The notes below the pieces were generated by a model. That model was not told the DNA's origin, did not search any database, and saw only the letters and a list, made by a program, of their open reading frames with translations. Positions 10,578-40,978 of a DNA stretch of 64,000 nucleotides are shown here, one piece after another (position 1 is the first letter of the stretch; every line of letters begins with the position of its first letter). The position numbers and the translations under genes were made by a program. Origin of the DNA: Limnomonas spitsbergensis (Eukaryota > Chlorophyta > Chlorophyceae > Chlamydomonadales); NCBI GenBank assembly GCA_037349105.1, contig JAYJMM010000119.1, positions 2,367,001-2,431,000 on the forward strand, read 5' to 3'.

Positions 10578-13500
10578 CGTCCGGATCATCTTTTCCATAT
10601 GTTGCATTCTTTTGCCCGTCCTGACTTTCTCCGTATGGAACTCCTTCCGGAGCTTATCCAGCTGCATCTTCAGCTCATCATCGCCACTGCGAAAGCCCGT
10701 CCCTGCAAGTGGGCCATATGTGCGTTACTTGATGTGTTGCTCATGAGGGTGTGTAGGGCAGAGGTGGCACCGAGGTGTTAACATGTGCCGACGATGGGGG
10801 AGCAGGTTGAATGATATTTGCACAAGGGCTCCATCCTCTTTAACGACACTTGGCATGTCCACATGGAACCACATAAAGGCAGGGCAGGAGAGGCGTGTGA
10901 GCCCATGCATGCATGCGCATGCGCGTGGGCTCGGCGGAGGGTGGGGCACACTAATTGGCCTATGCACAAATGAGGCACAGGCACGACCACCAGCCACCCA
11001 GGGGACAGGTGCACAGCCACCGGGAACCCAGGGGACAACTTCATGGCCGAAGCAGTTGACCATGTGTTAATGACGCTATACGTCCGGGCGCTAGTGAAAA
11101 CAAAGCTCGGCCATGATGGCAAATGAAAAGTCTGGCAGGGAACTGAAGAGAGGACAAAGGCACGAGGGAAAGAAAGGAGTCTCCACCCTCAAAAAACGAG
11201 CAAAAATAGAAAGGAAGACTGACTCCCACTGTTGTCCTTTTCAGATTATATTACTTACTTTCCATGAGCGGGTCAGTGACTCCCCTGCCCAGCAAGAAAC
11301 TGGCCATGTCTCCTATAGCCTTCCACTATCCCAGGGTCACCCTTCAAAATTTCTCTTACAAGCGGGCCATCAGGGCCTGGCTATATCAGAATGATGGCAA
11401 GAAGATCCAGTAGGCATTAAGATGTCTGACACTTTGACTCAACAATATTGCAACCCTAAATTATGAAACAACGCAAGCTTATGCATTGATCTAGTAAGGG
11501 AGTGTTGGCACAGCATCTGCGCAGCGAGGGTGGTGGTATCTGAGCGGTTCCGATCGGCCAACCTCATGCAACACCATGGCTCCACCTGAGCCCCAGGTGG
11601 CGCGCACTGCAAGCAGCGGGCAACACCTGAGCACTTGGTGGCGCGGACTCTGCATGGGGGTACCGCATGCATAGTGCATCACCTGAGCCCCAGGTGATGC
11701 ACAATGCATGCGGTACCCCCATGCAACCCGATGACTCGATGGGTTGCAAGGTGCTACGGGGCACCATGGAAGCCAGGCATGGACCTCTGCATGAAAGACA
11801 TGGGCCTCTGGAGGGGGGCGGTCATGGGGGACAGGTGGGTAGGGGGGTGCGACTACAGTGAGGTGCAACGCTCAGCCCTGCAACCCCATTCAGGTGCAGC
11901 GCTCGGCTATGTGCCCCCCGTGAGGTGCAGCGCTCGGCCCTGTGCCCCCCGTGAGGTGCAGCGCTCGGCCCTGTGCCCCCCGTGAGGTACAGCGCTCAGC
12001 CCTGCGACCCCGGGAGGTGCAGCGCTAAGCCCTGCGACCCCAGTGAGGTGCAGCGCTCAGCCCTGTGACCCCAGTCAGGTGCAGCGCTCAGCCCTGCGAC
12101 CCCAGTGAGGTGCAACGCTCAGCCTTGCGCCCCCAGTGAGGCATGGGGCGCTATGCATTTCGGGGGCGGTACAAAGGGCAGGGCTCAGGGGCGGTACAAG
12201 GGGACGGGCAAGAAGGGGCAAGAAGGGCGCCATGCAGCTGCACATGCCCTCACCCTCAAGCTGTCCCATGCTAGGCTAGGCGGGCGGGCAGGTCAGGGGG
12301 GTGCGCTTCCCCACCATGCGTTTCTTCACCACCCATGCCCCCTCAAGCAGCCCCATAAGGGCAGAGCGGGGCGGTACACCACAGGGCGGTACAACCCAGG
12401 GGCGGCATTGGCGAGGCCAAGAGGCAGCGGCGAGTTCAGCAGGTGGGAGAGGCAGGGGGCAGTAACAAAGGTGACAGCAACGGGGTGGTGCTCCAGGGGC
12501 TCGCAGAAGCAAGGCCCTGCATGGGGGTGCTCCAGAGCAGCAAGATCAAGTAGTTGCCACCGCCACTGCTAAAATTCACACAAGGTCTAGGCGGCACAAG
12601 AGCGTCAGTCGCAGTACACAATACAGGCAGCAAGCGTAACCAGAGAGAGCCTTGCAATGAGGTCCGCGGTAAGCACCACTGAGAGCAGGGGCAGGAAGGG
12701 ATAATGGAGCAGGGGCGGGCGGGCGGGAGGAAGGGGACACCAGGAGGGAGAGCAGGGGGGGAGAGGAGCTCCATGGCATACATGGCTCAGTTTCGTGAGG
12801 GTACGGTAGGGTTGCAGGCAGCAGGGCATGGCAAAAAGGGGCGCAGGCTTATGCACGTACTCGCGCACCCCTCCGCGGGGCTCCAAATGCGGGGGGGGCA
12901 GGGGGGGGGAAGAGACGGGCCGCAACCATGGGGGGAGAGGCTGGTCCAAACAACAGTGGGCCTGCCTCGGGGGCTGGAGGGCCCAGTGGGACAAAAAGGG
13001 CAGCCAAGAGGGTTGGAAGGTGCTCATGCGTTCAGGTCGGGCACAGGGGGAGGGGAACGCGTCCCCAAATCAGCGGCCCGAGGCTGAGCAGTTCAATTCA
13101 GCTACAGTTTCAGCTACATTCCGGTCTCATGGCCCCCGTGCGTGACCAGTCACGCAGCCCAAGACGCATGCTTGGCCACGCATGGGGTGTACGGCCGAAG
13201 GCTAAGGCTGCAAACTTGGCTAAATAAAGGGCAGGGCAGGGGAGGGCACGTGAGCCCCATAAGCGGGGCACGCACAGAGCCTTATTAGCAGGGGGCACGT
13301 AACACATGGCCTGCATGGGGGTGCTCCAGGGTGGCACGAGGAGGGCCCCCATGCACCCCCAGGTGTGGAAATGCAGCTATGTACGCATGGCATAAAGCTT
13401 GTTGGATGCACAATGCGTGGCATTGCGAGCTGGCGAGGCAACATGCAGCATGCGAGTTCACATGGGAGGGGCGGGTGTGCGCCACGGAAGGGGAGTATCC

Positions 13501-14499
13501 ATGGGGGCGCAGCATGGGAGAGGGCGGGAACCACAGGTGCGCTGCCCCACCGCGGGGACTGGGCTACGCGTCTGTGCGCAGCCCCACCGCGCACTCCTCT
13601 GTGGGCAAGGAGGGGCTGGAGAACTGCTAGGGGGCTGGGAGGGATGTACCATGCAGAGTCTGGCAAGCTCCAGGGCGGCATGCAGCCGCCTGCCTGCAGT
13701 CCTGTTGTTGGCCACTACCTGGCAGGCGCATGGATGGGCTACAGTTCAGCTACCCTCGGCTACAATTCAGCTACCCTTCGGCAGGCCCTGTGCACGCGCG
13801 GCCAGCCACACTGGATGGCGCATGGCAGCACATGCATATAGTTCATTTGCCCATGCCGGAGCTCTTGGGAGACCTTTCGGGGACTGATTGGTCAGTCCCA
13901 CCCACCTCGGGGAGGCGTGCGACAGCACCTGCCGTGCCAGAGCACCCCATGCATGAGCTCACACTTCAGCTGCGAGCACTCACTGCACCCCCATGTCCAT
14001 GCAGGGATGCTCGTGCGCATCCCTCAGAGGGCGCGGGGGTTCCAAATGCGATGAGATGGAGCAGGTTGGGGGGCGGCAGCACATGCATGGAGTTCGGGGC
14101 TCTTGTGAGACCATGTGGGGACTGAGTCCCACCCACCCCGGAGACAGGCGTGTGACAGCACCTGCCCTGCAGGGTGTGTGTGTGACAGCACCTGCCGTGA
14201 AGGGGGGGCCGCGTGACACATGGCATGCATGGGGGTGCTCCAGGGAGGCACGGGGAGGGCCCCTTATGCACCCCCAGGTATCAATGCGGGCCGTGGAAAA
14301 GGTCGCAGTGGCAGAGCCCCTCACCTGCAGACAAAAGCAGAGCCCGGACCCGAGCACTCGCTTCATCGTCAGATCCGCGCAAAAAGTACGCTCGTTGCTC
14401 GTTGTCGCTGCACCTCAGCGGAATGTTGACCTCAGCATTGTCTTTCTCAATCCGGCTCAGCCCAGGCAAGCTCTCCAAGCGTCGCTGCCATGCAGCCAT
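10578..14499 (-). CDS. two exons of a coiled-coil-like protein (partial)
   Basis: Exon a (14499-14325) begins at CAG/ATG, encodes 58 residues (MAAWQRRLESLPG..., charged, with RGSDDEASARVRALLL near its end) and stops at a GTGAGG donor in phase 1. Exon b (10702-10578) begins after TTGCAG and supplies the two bases needed to complete a glycine codon. It then runs 41 codons of strongly helical charged sequence (DELKMQLDKLRKEFHTEKV, then RMQHMEKMIRT) to a GTAGGT donor in phase 0. Matching phase and similar composition support joining them across a 3.6-kb intron. The frame is open upstream of ATG 14499 to an earlier ATG at 14535, so the start is uncertain. Later exons were not found. Family not recognised. 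Confidence 0.45.
10750..11640. other. intronic/unassigned, nothing seen
   Basis: This lies within the proposed 3.6-kb minus-strand intron. I found no exon-like segment and no clear repeat before the palindrome at 11651. Confidence 0.35.
11651..11724. repeat. long near-perfect palindrome
   Basis: Arms of about 35 bases are mirror complements: the left arm reads TGCATGGGGGTACCGCATGC and then a GTGCATCACCTG core, the right arm returns through CCAGGTGATGCAC to GCGGTACCCCCATGCA, with a 4-base centre near 11688. It would form a stable hairpin or cruciform. No element boundaries are visible. Confidence 0.75.
11859..12145. repeat. 31-bp tandem repeat, about 9 copies
   Basis: Units contain GAGGTGCAGCGCTC followed by GGCCCTGTGCCCCC or variants. 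About nine imperfect copies were counted. GC-rich, within the proposed minus-strand intron. Confidence 0.8.
12500..14290. repeat. GC-rich dispersed direct repeats
   Basis: A block containing GCATGGGGGTGCTCCAGGG, followed by a GAGGGCCCC stretch and CACCCCCAGGT, occurs at about 13300-13365 and 14215-14285, with a shorter match at about 12517. A second block (GGGGACTGA, GTCCCACCCACC, GACAGCACCTGCC) occurs at about 13875-13935 and 14110-14165. These look like locally duplicated non-coding DNA. No plus-strand gene was recognised here. Confidence 0.5.
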
Positions 14500-14539
14500 C
14501 TGCGTGATAATGCGAGGAAGAGAGGAGGGAAACATTTAC

Positions 14540-15260
14540 GTTGAAGAAGCCTGCAGACAGAGAGACGTGGAATACGCTCAGCCTATCTTTAAGCTTTACG
14601 TTTCCCAATTCGTGTCCCTTGAAAGAACCTCGCAGCCTGGCTGGGGTCCTATCCTTGCCTCCTGGTTTCCGCAGAAGTTTTCACAAGACTTCCTTGGGAA
14701 ACAGGAAACAGGGGACGAGTCATTTCTGTAGGGCTCCTACAAGGAGACCATGGACAATCACGAAATAGGCTACGGTACGAGTTCGAGGATATCGGTGAGC
14801 TAGGAGACAGCAAGGGCTGGAACCTCTGGAGGTCCCAGCAGGCTGCGAATTAGGCTACGCTACGAATAGTCGAAGAAGCGGACCTGTCAGCTAAACAGGA
14901 AGGACACAACCATCTCACCTGAGTGAACCAAGAGACAGCAGGCTTGGAGAATCTTGCAAAAATACTAGCTTTGTCGTTGGTCGACGCTGCGGGTTCGTCG
15001 CAAGCAAAACTGAAGTCAAGAGTAGTCTGGTAGAACAAGCACGCTGAATAAACCAAAAGGTTTAAGAAGAAAGAAAGAGAACTTCTCAGGATTCGGAGGA
15101 TACATTTTTTCAATGAGGGTCACTCCGAGTGCAGTCCCTTTCCTTTTGAAGGGTTGAAGGTGTCTCTATGCCAAATCCTGAGCACTGAGAGCGATAGGTA
15201 AAGCTTTTTTATCTGTCCTCTTAGCCTCGTGGCTTGGCTCTGCGGCCGTAATCAATTTTA
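14540..15260. other. no feature recognised
   Basis: No exon with convincing protein character or splice sites was seen on either strand. Upstream exons of the 14499 minus-strand gene might lie here but were not resolved. Confidence 0.35.
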
Positions 15261-15399
15261 AATGTCAGTTCAGGAATGCGAAGGAGCAGGAGGAGAGGGC
15301 GCATGGTTCCGGTATGCTTTGATCAGGCCGGTTAGGCGCATGGGGCTGCATGAGGGTGCATGGGGCCTCCACCTGTGCGTCAGTGGTGTTGGTTGCAGT

Positions 15400-15640
15400 C
15401 GCTGTGTCTGCAGCTCCTGGTACCCCGGCCGCTCCCTCTGCGGACGCAAGGCACGTGGTAGCGCTAGAACGGTGGTTCTGGCTTGCCGGCGCTACCCTCT
15501 GGCCACGCTGCCGAGCCGAGCGAGCTGTCAGCCTGGTGCATGAGGGGCTACGGCGCTCTTGAGGCAGCGCGCCGAAGGCCTGCCATCCCAGCTGATTCGT
15601 GACCTCCGGTGGCGGCAGCGGCCGTTTGAACACGGCGTCT
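15400..15640. repeat. dispersed repeat, copy with 18480-18700
   Basis: Shares ordered blocks with 18480-18700: GGTTCTGGCT followed by GGCGCTACCCTCTGGCC, then GAAGGCCTGCC with AGCTGATT, then GGCGGCAGCGG. The copies are diverged and in the same orientation. A minus-strand frame across this copy (15265-15633) is Ala/Pro-rich without recognisable domains and may belong to the repeat. Confidence 0.45.
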
Positions 15641-17340
15641 CTGACTCAAGTGCCGCTCGCCGCCAGCCAGCAGCACCGCCGAGGCCACCTCGCTGATGGT
15701 CGAAGCCGAGGCCAAATCCGCGAGCCACGGCGCAGGCGAGAGGTGGCGTTGAGCGTTTGCCCCTCCTTTATGACAGATGTTGATGAGAGGAAGCTGTGTG
15801 CCCACTGTGAAGGGGGTTTCACGGGCTCAAAGGGGGCGAAGAAGCCCGTGCCATGCCAGGAAAGCAAACGTCATTGCCCATTGCGTGATTTGCAGCTTAT
15901 GGCATGGCCTGTGGGGTGATAGCAATATCCGCCGACATGCGTCCTGCGCAATAAGGGGAGAGAGAGCTCTCAACCTCGTCCCCGGCTCGAGGCTATTTAC
16001 ATGTTATTGATATTGGAAGCATTCTGGATCAAAGGTCCCCCCTCCCACTTTCTGGCCTCTGCCTGGCTCATATGCGGTGCAGATTGGCGATATCAAGTCC
16101 CAGCTGCTGCTGATGGCCGAGACGGTGGCTCCTCTCCTGCTCATTCTCTTATAACTGGTGATGAAGCTGGGCGGGAAGCCCTGCATCGTGCCGGTCAAGG
16201 TCGACAACCCGCTCAACTGGCCGGCTGCCCTTGCGCTGACCAGCCGCAAACCGTGCTGCCTCCGTATCAATACCGAAATTGTTGGGCGTTCGCGGCGGTA
16301 CGGTTTCCGAACCAGGCATAGCAGCTTCCGCCTGACGGAGACCTATAGGCTGGGGGCGGCATGGCTTTAAGAATGCTGTAAAATAATACTCTTCAGGTCA
16401 CTTCTGCTTGTCTGCAGAATTGTGACCGCTCTGCCTTGACCTGCCACCTCCCCTAGTTCCGCAGTACCCCCCCCCCTGACTTCCACCGCTGCCCTGCCTT
16501 ACACAAGCGGTGGACGATGGGTAGGTACAGAGAAGATGCACACATACCACTGAACGTGCGCATAACCTGGGTTTCAGGTTTAAACCTGAGCGGGGTGACA
16601 CTACTCCTCTTGTCGTAGTCCTCGTTGGACCCCCCCCCCCCTTCCCATATTCCACGGCGTTGTACACGCCGCAAAAGTGTGCAAGGAAGCTGCAGCGTGC
16701 TCCGAACATCAGCTTTAAGGCAGCTGTGAGCTCTATTAATAGAGGATAGTGCACAATGCCCCCCCCACACTGCACACGCCTCCCTGAATGCTCTTATTTC
16801 CTCCCCTCTGTTGCCCCCACCCATGTTGGTTTACGGCCTTAGGGTCTTCTAACCCTTAACCCTAAACCTCCCTCTTGGCCCCACGCGTGTTCACGCATGT
16901 CAAGAAAGGCGGCCGCGCTCGCCCAGCAGCGGGATTCTTTCCTGCAGCATTTATGACGAGATGTTGCCTCCCTAAATGGAAATGCCCCCCCCCTGTGCAG
17001 GCGTGTTGAGGCAAAAATGGTCCCGGTAGGTGTGAGACAGCCACCGGCAGCGTGAGGTACACGGACAGCTGTTTGGCTGCCTTCTGTGCATAAGGGAGCT
17101 GAAGAAGCAGGTGTGCGGGGGCACAGAGGCGAGGGCAGGGGGCTGGAGGGAGTGAGGGACAGCGTTGTTGTACGGCAACATGCGAAGAAAGCTGTTGTGG
17201 CTTCAGGGCATGCCCAGTTTGTCCCTCAAACTTTGGAGCATGTCCACTATGCTAGCAGCTGAGCATGGCCATCAGGCAAACGACCACCATTTGTCAGGCA
17301 GAGGCACTCGGCAAATTCTATCGCAGAGGTTGCTCTGCTG
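15640..17340. other. unresolved; possible gene remnants
   Basis: Short protein-like pieces occur on the plus strand, for example around 16082-16155 (hydrophobic, ending in a stop) and 16158-16250 (KPCIVPVKVDNPLNWPAALA). None joins to its neighbours by splice phase, and stops interrupt them. They could be decayed upstream exons of the 19.4-kb gene or mobile-element debris. I make no call. Confidence 0.25.
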
Positions 17341-17344
17341 AAAT

Positions 17345-17510
17345 GCAGGCAAATGGGGAGTCATAGGCTGCTTCCCCCCCGATGAGGCGGCAACTCCTGG
17401 CCTGGTGCAATTTACAGCTTGATTTGTTGGGCTTTCATACCCTCAAACCCGCCTCATAGGCTGCTTTCCCCCTGGCGAGGCGGCAGTTTCCGCCTGGTGC
17501 AATGTAGGCT
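17345..17510. repeat. two-copy tandem duplication, about 100 bp
   Basis: CATAGGCTGCTT-CCCCC, followed by GAGGCGGCA and CCTGGTGCAAT, occurs at about 17363-17415 and again at about 17455-17505. Confidence 0.55.
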
Positions 17511-17519
17511 GCAGCAGTT

Positions 17520-18480
17520 GCTTTCCCCTGCCATCTGCATGGGGCTTAAGCAGGGTTAGCATTGTGCAGTTTTAGGACCTCGAGTGACTGCCAGGGCAGC
17601 TCTCCAACAGTCGTTGCAGCCGTAGGAGCGGCTTCTGCTTGCCTCTGTTAGCCCAACTCCCTCCTTGCCCCTTGCTGTCAGGCCAGAAGGTCGACCTCAA
17701 CGAGCTGTAAGCCAAGGCGGAGGAGGGTTGGCGACCGGGCAGGCCCTGCTGCTGGCCCCACGGGAGAAGGCCGCACCCTGGTTTACGAGCTGGGCAGGCG
17801 GCAGACGGCAGCGGTGGCCAGGCTAAGGTTGTCCACGTGGGGATGTGGGCAGGGGCATTGGGGGGCCCCTGATGGGTGTGGGGTATGGGGGGTGTACCTG
17901 CTGGGCGCGGGGGAAGGGCGCTGAAGGGGCCGCGCTTGCTGGTCATTCCCTGGGACCAAGGCAGGGCAGGGCGGGCGATTACGCACTGGCATGCACCTGC
18001 AGGTGTGGGAGGAGGGGGCTTCACTGTGCTAGGGTTGTACCAGACAACACTTCTTATGGTCAGTACTGCTTTTGATGGGGGCTGCCCAGTGTCCACCACA
18101 TGGCAGGGTTTGGAAAACTATGCCCGATGACATATGGCTGAGAAACCAAGGAGTGTATCTAGTTGGCTACACCTGTCTGAAACCCTGGCCGCCGGCCGGT
18201 TGCCGGAGGGCAGTTTCAGGCGGGTGATCCCCGCGTTGCAGGTGGTAACAATTCAAATGTTGCCCGTTTCCGACGAACAGGTGTGCCGCACGTCGGCCTA
18301 TAAAGTCACTGGAGCTAGCTGCTACTTTGAATTTTATCTTGAGTCGTCTGAGAGTGTTTCACCTCCCATGCAGCCTCTTGGTGCGCAAGGTCCACAAGGT
18401 CCTTTGCCGGAGGTCGCCTGTTATCAAGGTAAGAAGGGGCGTATGGCCAAATCTGATTGAACCTGGCGGATGCTGCCTCT
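17520..18480. other. no confident gene; possible upstream exon
   Basis: A plus frame from ATG 18134 runs to a GTAAGA donor at about 18429, in phase 1, which would match the first exon I accept for the PAS gene at 19399. Its protein is not recognisable, so I leave it out of the gene model. The remainder holds short open frames only. Confidence 0.25.
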
Positions 18481-18700
18481 TTGGCAGCTCGGCCGCTCCT
18501 TTGACGGTGGTTCTGGCTGGGCGGCGCTATCCTCTGGCCTTGCAGCAGGCTGTGTCTGGAATGTTTTGCTAAACTTGGTGCTGTCTGCCTGCATGGTGCG
18601 CGACTCTGGCAGCGCAGGAAACGGATCTGTCTTGCGTTGAAGGCCTGCCTGCCTAGCTGATTTTAGACCTTCAGGCGGCAGCGGTTCTACGTGTGCACCG
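18480..18700. repeat. dispersed repeat, copy with 15400-15640
   Basis: Second copy of the diverged dispersed sequence described at 15400-15640. It is followed by unassigned DNA up to 19398. Confidence 0.4.
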
Positions 18701-19398
18701 CACCTGCTGCTCAAGTTCTGCTGCTGGCTTCCGATGCACGTCTGCATCTCTTGCGGAAGCCCTCTCCGGCCTTCCCCCCTGCATGCTGGATGTCGGTTGC
18801 CCATGTCACCGGTTGCCCGTCTCCGGCCTGCCCCCGGTGGTGCAGGATAGCCTCACTCAGCCAGAGCTGCTGCCTGCGGTTATTGCCCTCATTTTTATCT
18901 TACATTTGCTGTTTATGCTGCTCTTTTAGGAGGCTCTGTTAGGAGGCTACGTTGCTGGCTGGCGGCGGCGGCGCTCAGGCTTTGCGCGTGCCCCACTATT
19001 GCGCACGCTCAGGCTGTGCCTCTCAGGCCGCCGACATGCTGGGCGAGGCATGCGGCCGAGGAACGAGTGGCAGCTCACGAGCGAGGGGCTTTGAGAGCCG
19101 GGCAGCCCCGAGTGCCTGTCGCGCTTTCAGCGGAATGCGGCATGAGCGGCAGCCGGCATCGAGGTGCTCAGAGACGACCTGGCAGCGCGTGTGTCAGAAG
19201 CCACCAGGTGACTGGGGCAGGCAGTACAGGGGCACACTCGGTATTCAATAGTTTGTGGTACGGTCGCATGCAGTAGGCTGTACAGGGACAGGCGGTACAA
19301 GGACAGGCACACAATAGTGGGGCGCTGGTCAAGATGCAGGCATGGTGTGAGGCTCGTTTCCCTTCTTATGCTGTGTGCCTTGTGATTGATGGTTACAG

Positions 19399-39302
<19,904 letters not shown>

Positions 39303-40978
39303 TATCTGAATCAGCATGCTTGTCACCACGGTGCTTGACATGTGCCACGGCTACAATCAGCTACGTCCTGGCCTGTGGCTGAGGGGGTGGATTCTTTGTG
39401 ATTAAGGTGCAGCCGTGATCATATCTGCTTAATTAAAGATCGATGGACATGGCATCCAGACAGTAGTGTTTTGTTCGCTTTGCTGTGCAGTGCTTGCATG
39501 CCTCGCATTCCATGTTTTAATTTTTAGTTGTGCTTCCATAAATGTTCTCCTTTTTGCCTTTGTATGGCCGGCGTGTATTGCTTGCTTTGCTGTCATTGCA
39601 CGCCTCGCTTTCCATACCCGTTATATTAGTGTTCCAATCAGGGGTTTCAATTAATGTTTCCTTTCTTCCACTTTATGGCTGGCATTTATTGCTTGCTTTG
39701 CTGTCATTGCAAGCCTCGCTTTCCGTGCCTGTTCTAGTTGTGTTTCTTGGAATGTGCTCCTTTCTGCCAGCTCAAAGCAGGCATTGTACCTTTTTCATCA
39801 TTCACGCTTTTTTGGCCATTGATTCCCTTTAAAAGTACCACTGCGGCATGCAAAGATTAAAATATACAAATAAAATCTTGCGGTTTAAAATAAAACTCTT
39901 GCGGTTTTTCGAACCGTGAAAGCGTGGATGCCGTATTGTGTGAGTATTCAGCTCACGATCGACTCAGCAGGCACACACACCCTGCACACACTTATTGTCA
40001 CGGCGTGTGGGTGCACCGCACGAATGGGTGCCTCGTACAAGTCGTACGGCTTGTTCGGTTTCGGATCAACCTTAGATTCTGGTACTTAAGTGAAGCCTGG
40101 CTCACTCCAGGCATTGTTTATTTCTTACTCAGGTATGAACGAAGCTAAATGAGCAAGGTTGGAGCATAGTAATGCACAAACTCGAAGGATTTGGGGGGCT
40201 AAAAGAGTGGAAATACTCGATCGGAAGTTCGTAACCCTACACCCCTATATGGGGTGTAAATGAGCTAAGCTCGTGAAATACCTTCAGTTGGAAAAGTTTT
40301 CCTCTACGTCTGAGCGTGAAGTTCTTCTTACTTTCGAACGTCTACTCGTAGCACTCGCCTGCTTGATCGCATTATTAATGGCCCGCTGAGGGCTGCTGCG
40401 GCGCCAAACGCCAGGCAACTTTTAGCTGATCCGAAGCCGAAAAAGCCAACAGCAAAGGAGCGGCATCTACAGCTTTGAATGGTCGTGAACGACACAATAT
40501 GAGCGGAGATCCAGACCAGGCATGTTTCCCCCCTGCGCGCTGCCCCTGGTCGTAGGGAAAGTATGAACCCTGGGGGTGATCCGCCTGGCTGGTGACACAC
40601 TCTGACACCCCATCCCTATGTTCGATATGCCGAAGAGATGAGTCATGCCATGATGGGAACGTAAGTGAGAAGTATTGGGGTCGTCATAATTCAAATGATA
40701 CGTGTTGAGTTTCAATCCCTGTGAGGATACATCTACTTGCGTGCAGCCGCTGCCCACCCACGCCGCTGCACCCCCCCCTCCCGTTGAGGAGAGCGAACCG
40801 CGACAGCCGAAGCGATACTTCTCGTGCGAAGGCTGTCCAGTTGCAACAAAGGATCTGACGCCAGCAGGAGCTGCAGCAGAGCAGCAATAACAGAAGATGA
40901 AGCGAGGACAGTAGTGACAAGCCTTAGGCAGAAGCAGCATCAAAAGGTAGCAATAACTGAAACCCGATATCGCCGCTG
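39303..40978. other. intergenic, with a 115-bp tandem repeat
   Basis: Between the PAS gene stop and the first cyclase codon. About 39465-39770 holds two and a half copies of a 115-bp unit containing GCTTGCTTTGCTGTCATTGCA and GCCTCGCTTTCC. A frame at 40702-40890 has RYFSCEGCPVATKD and could be an upstream exon of the cyclase gene or nothing. No promoter could be assigned. Confidence 0.4.
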
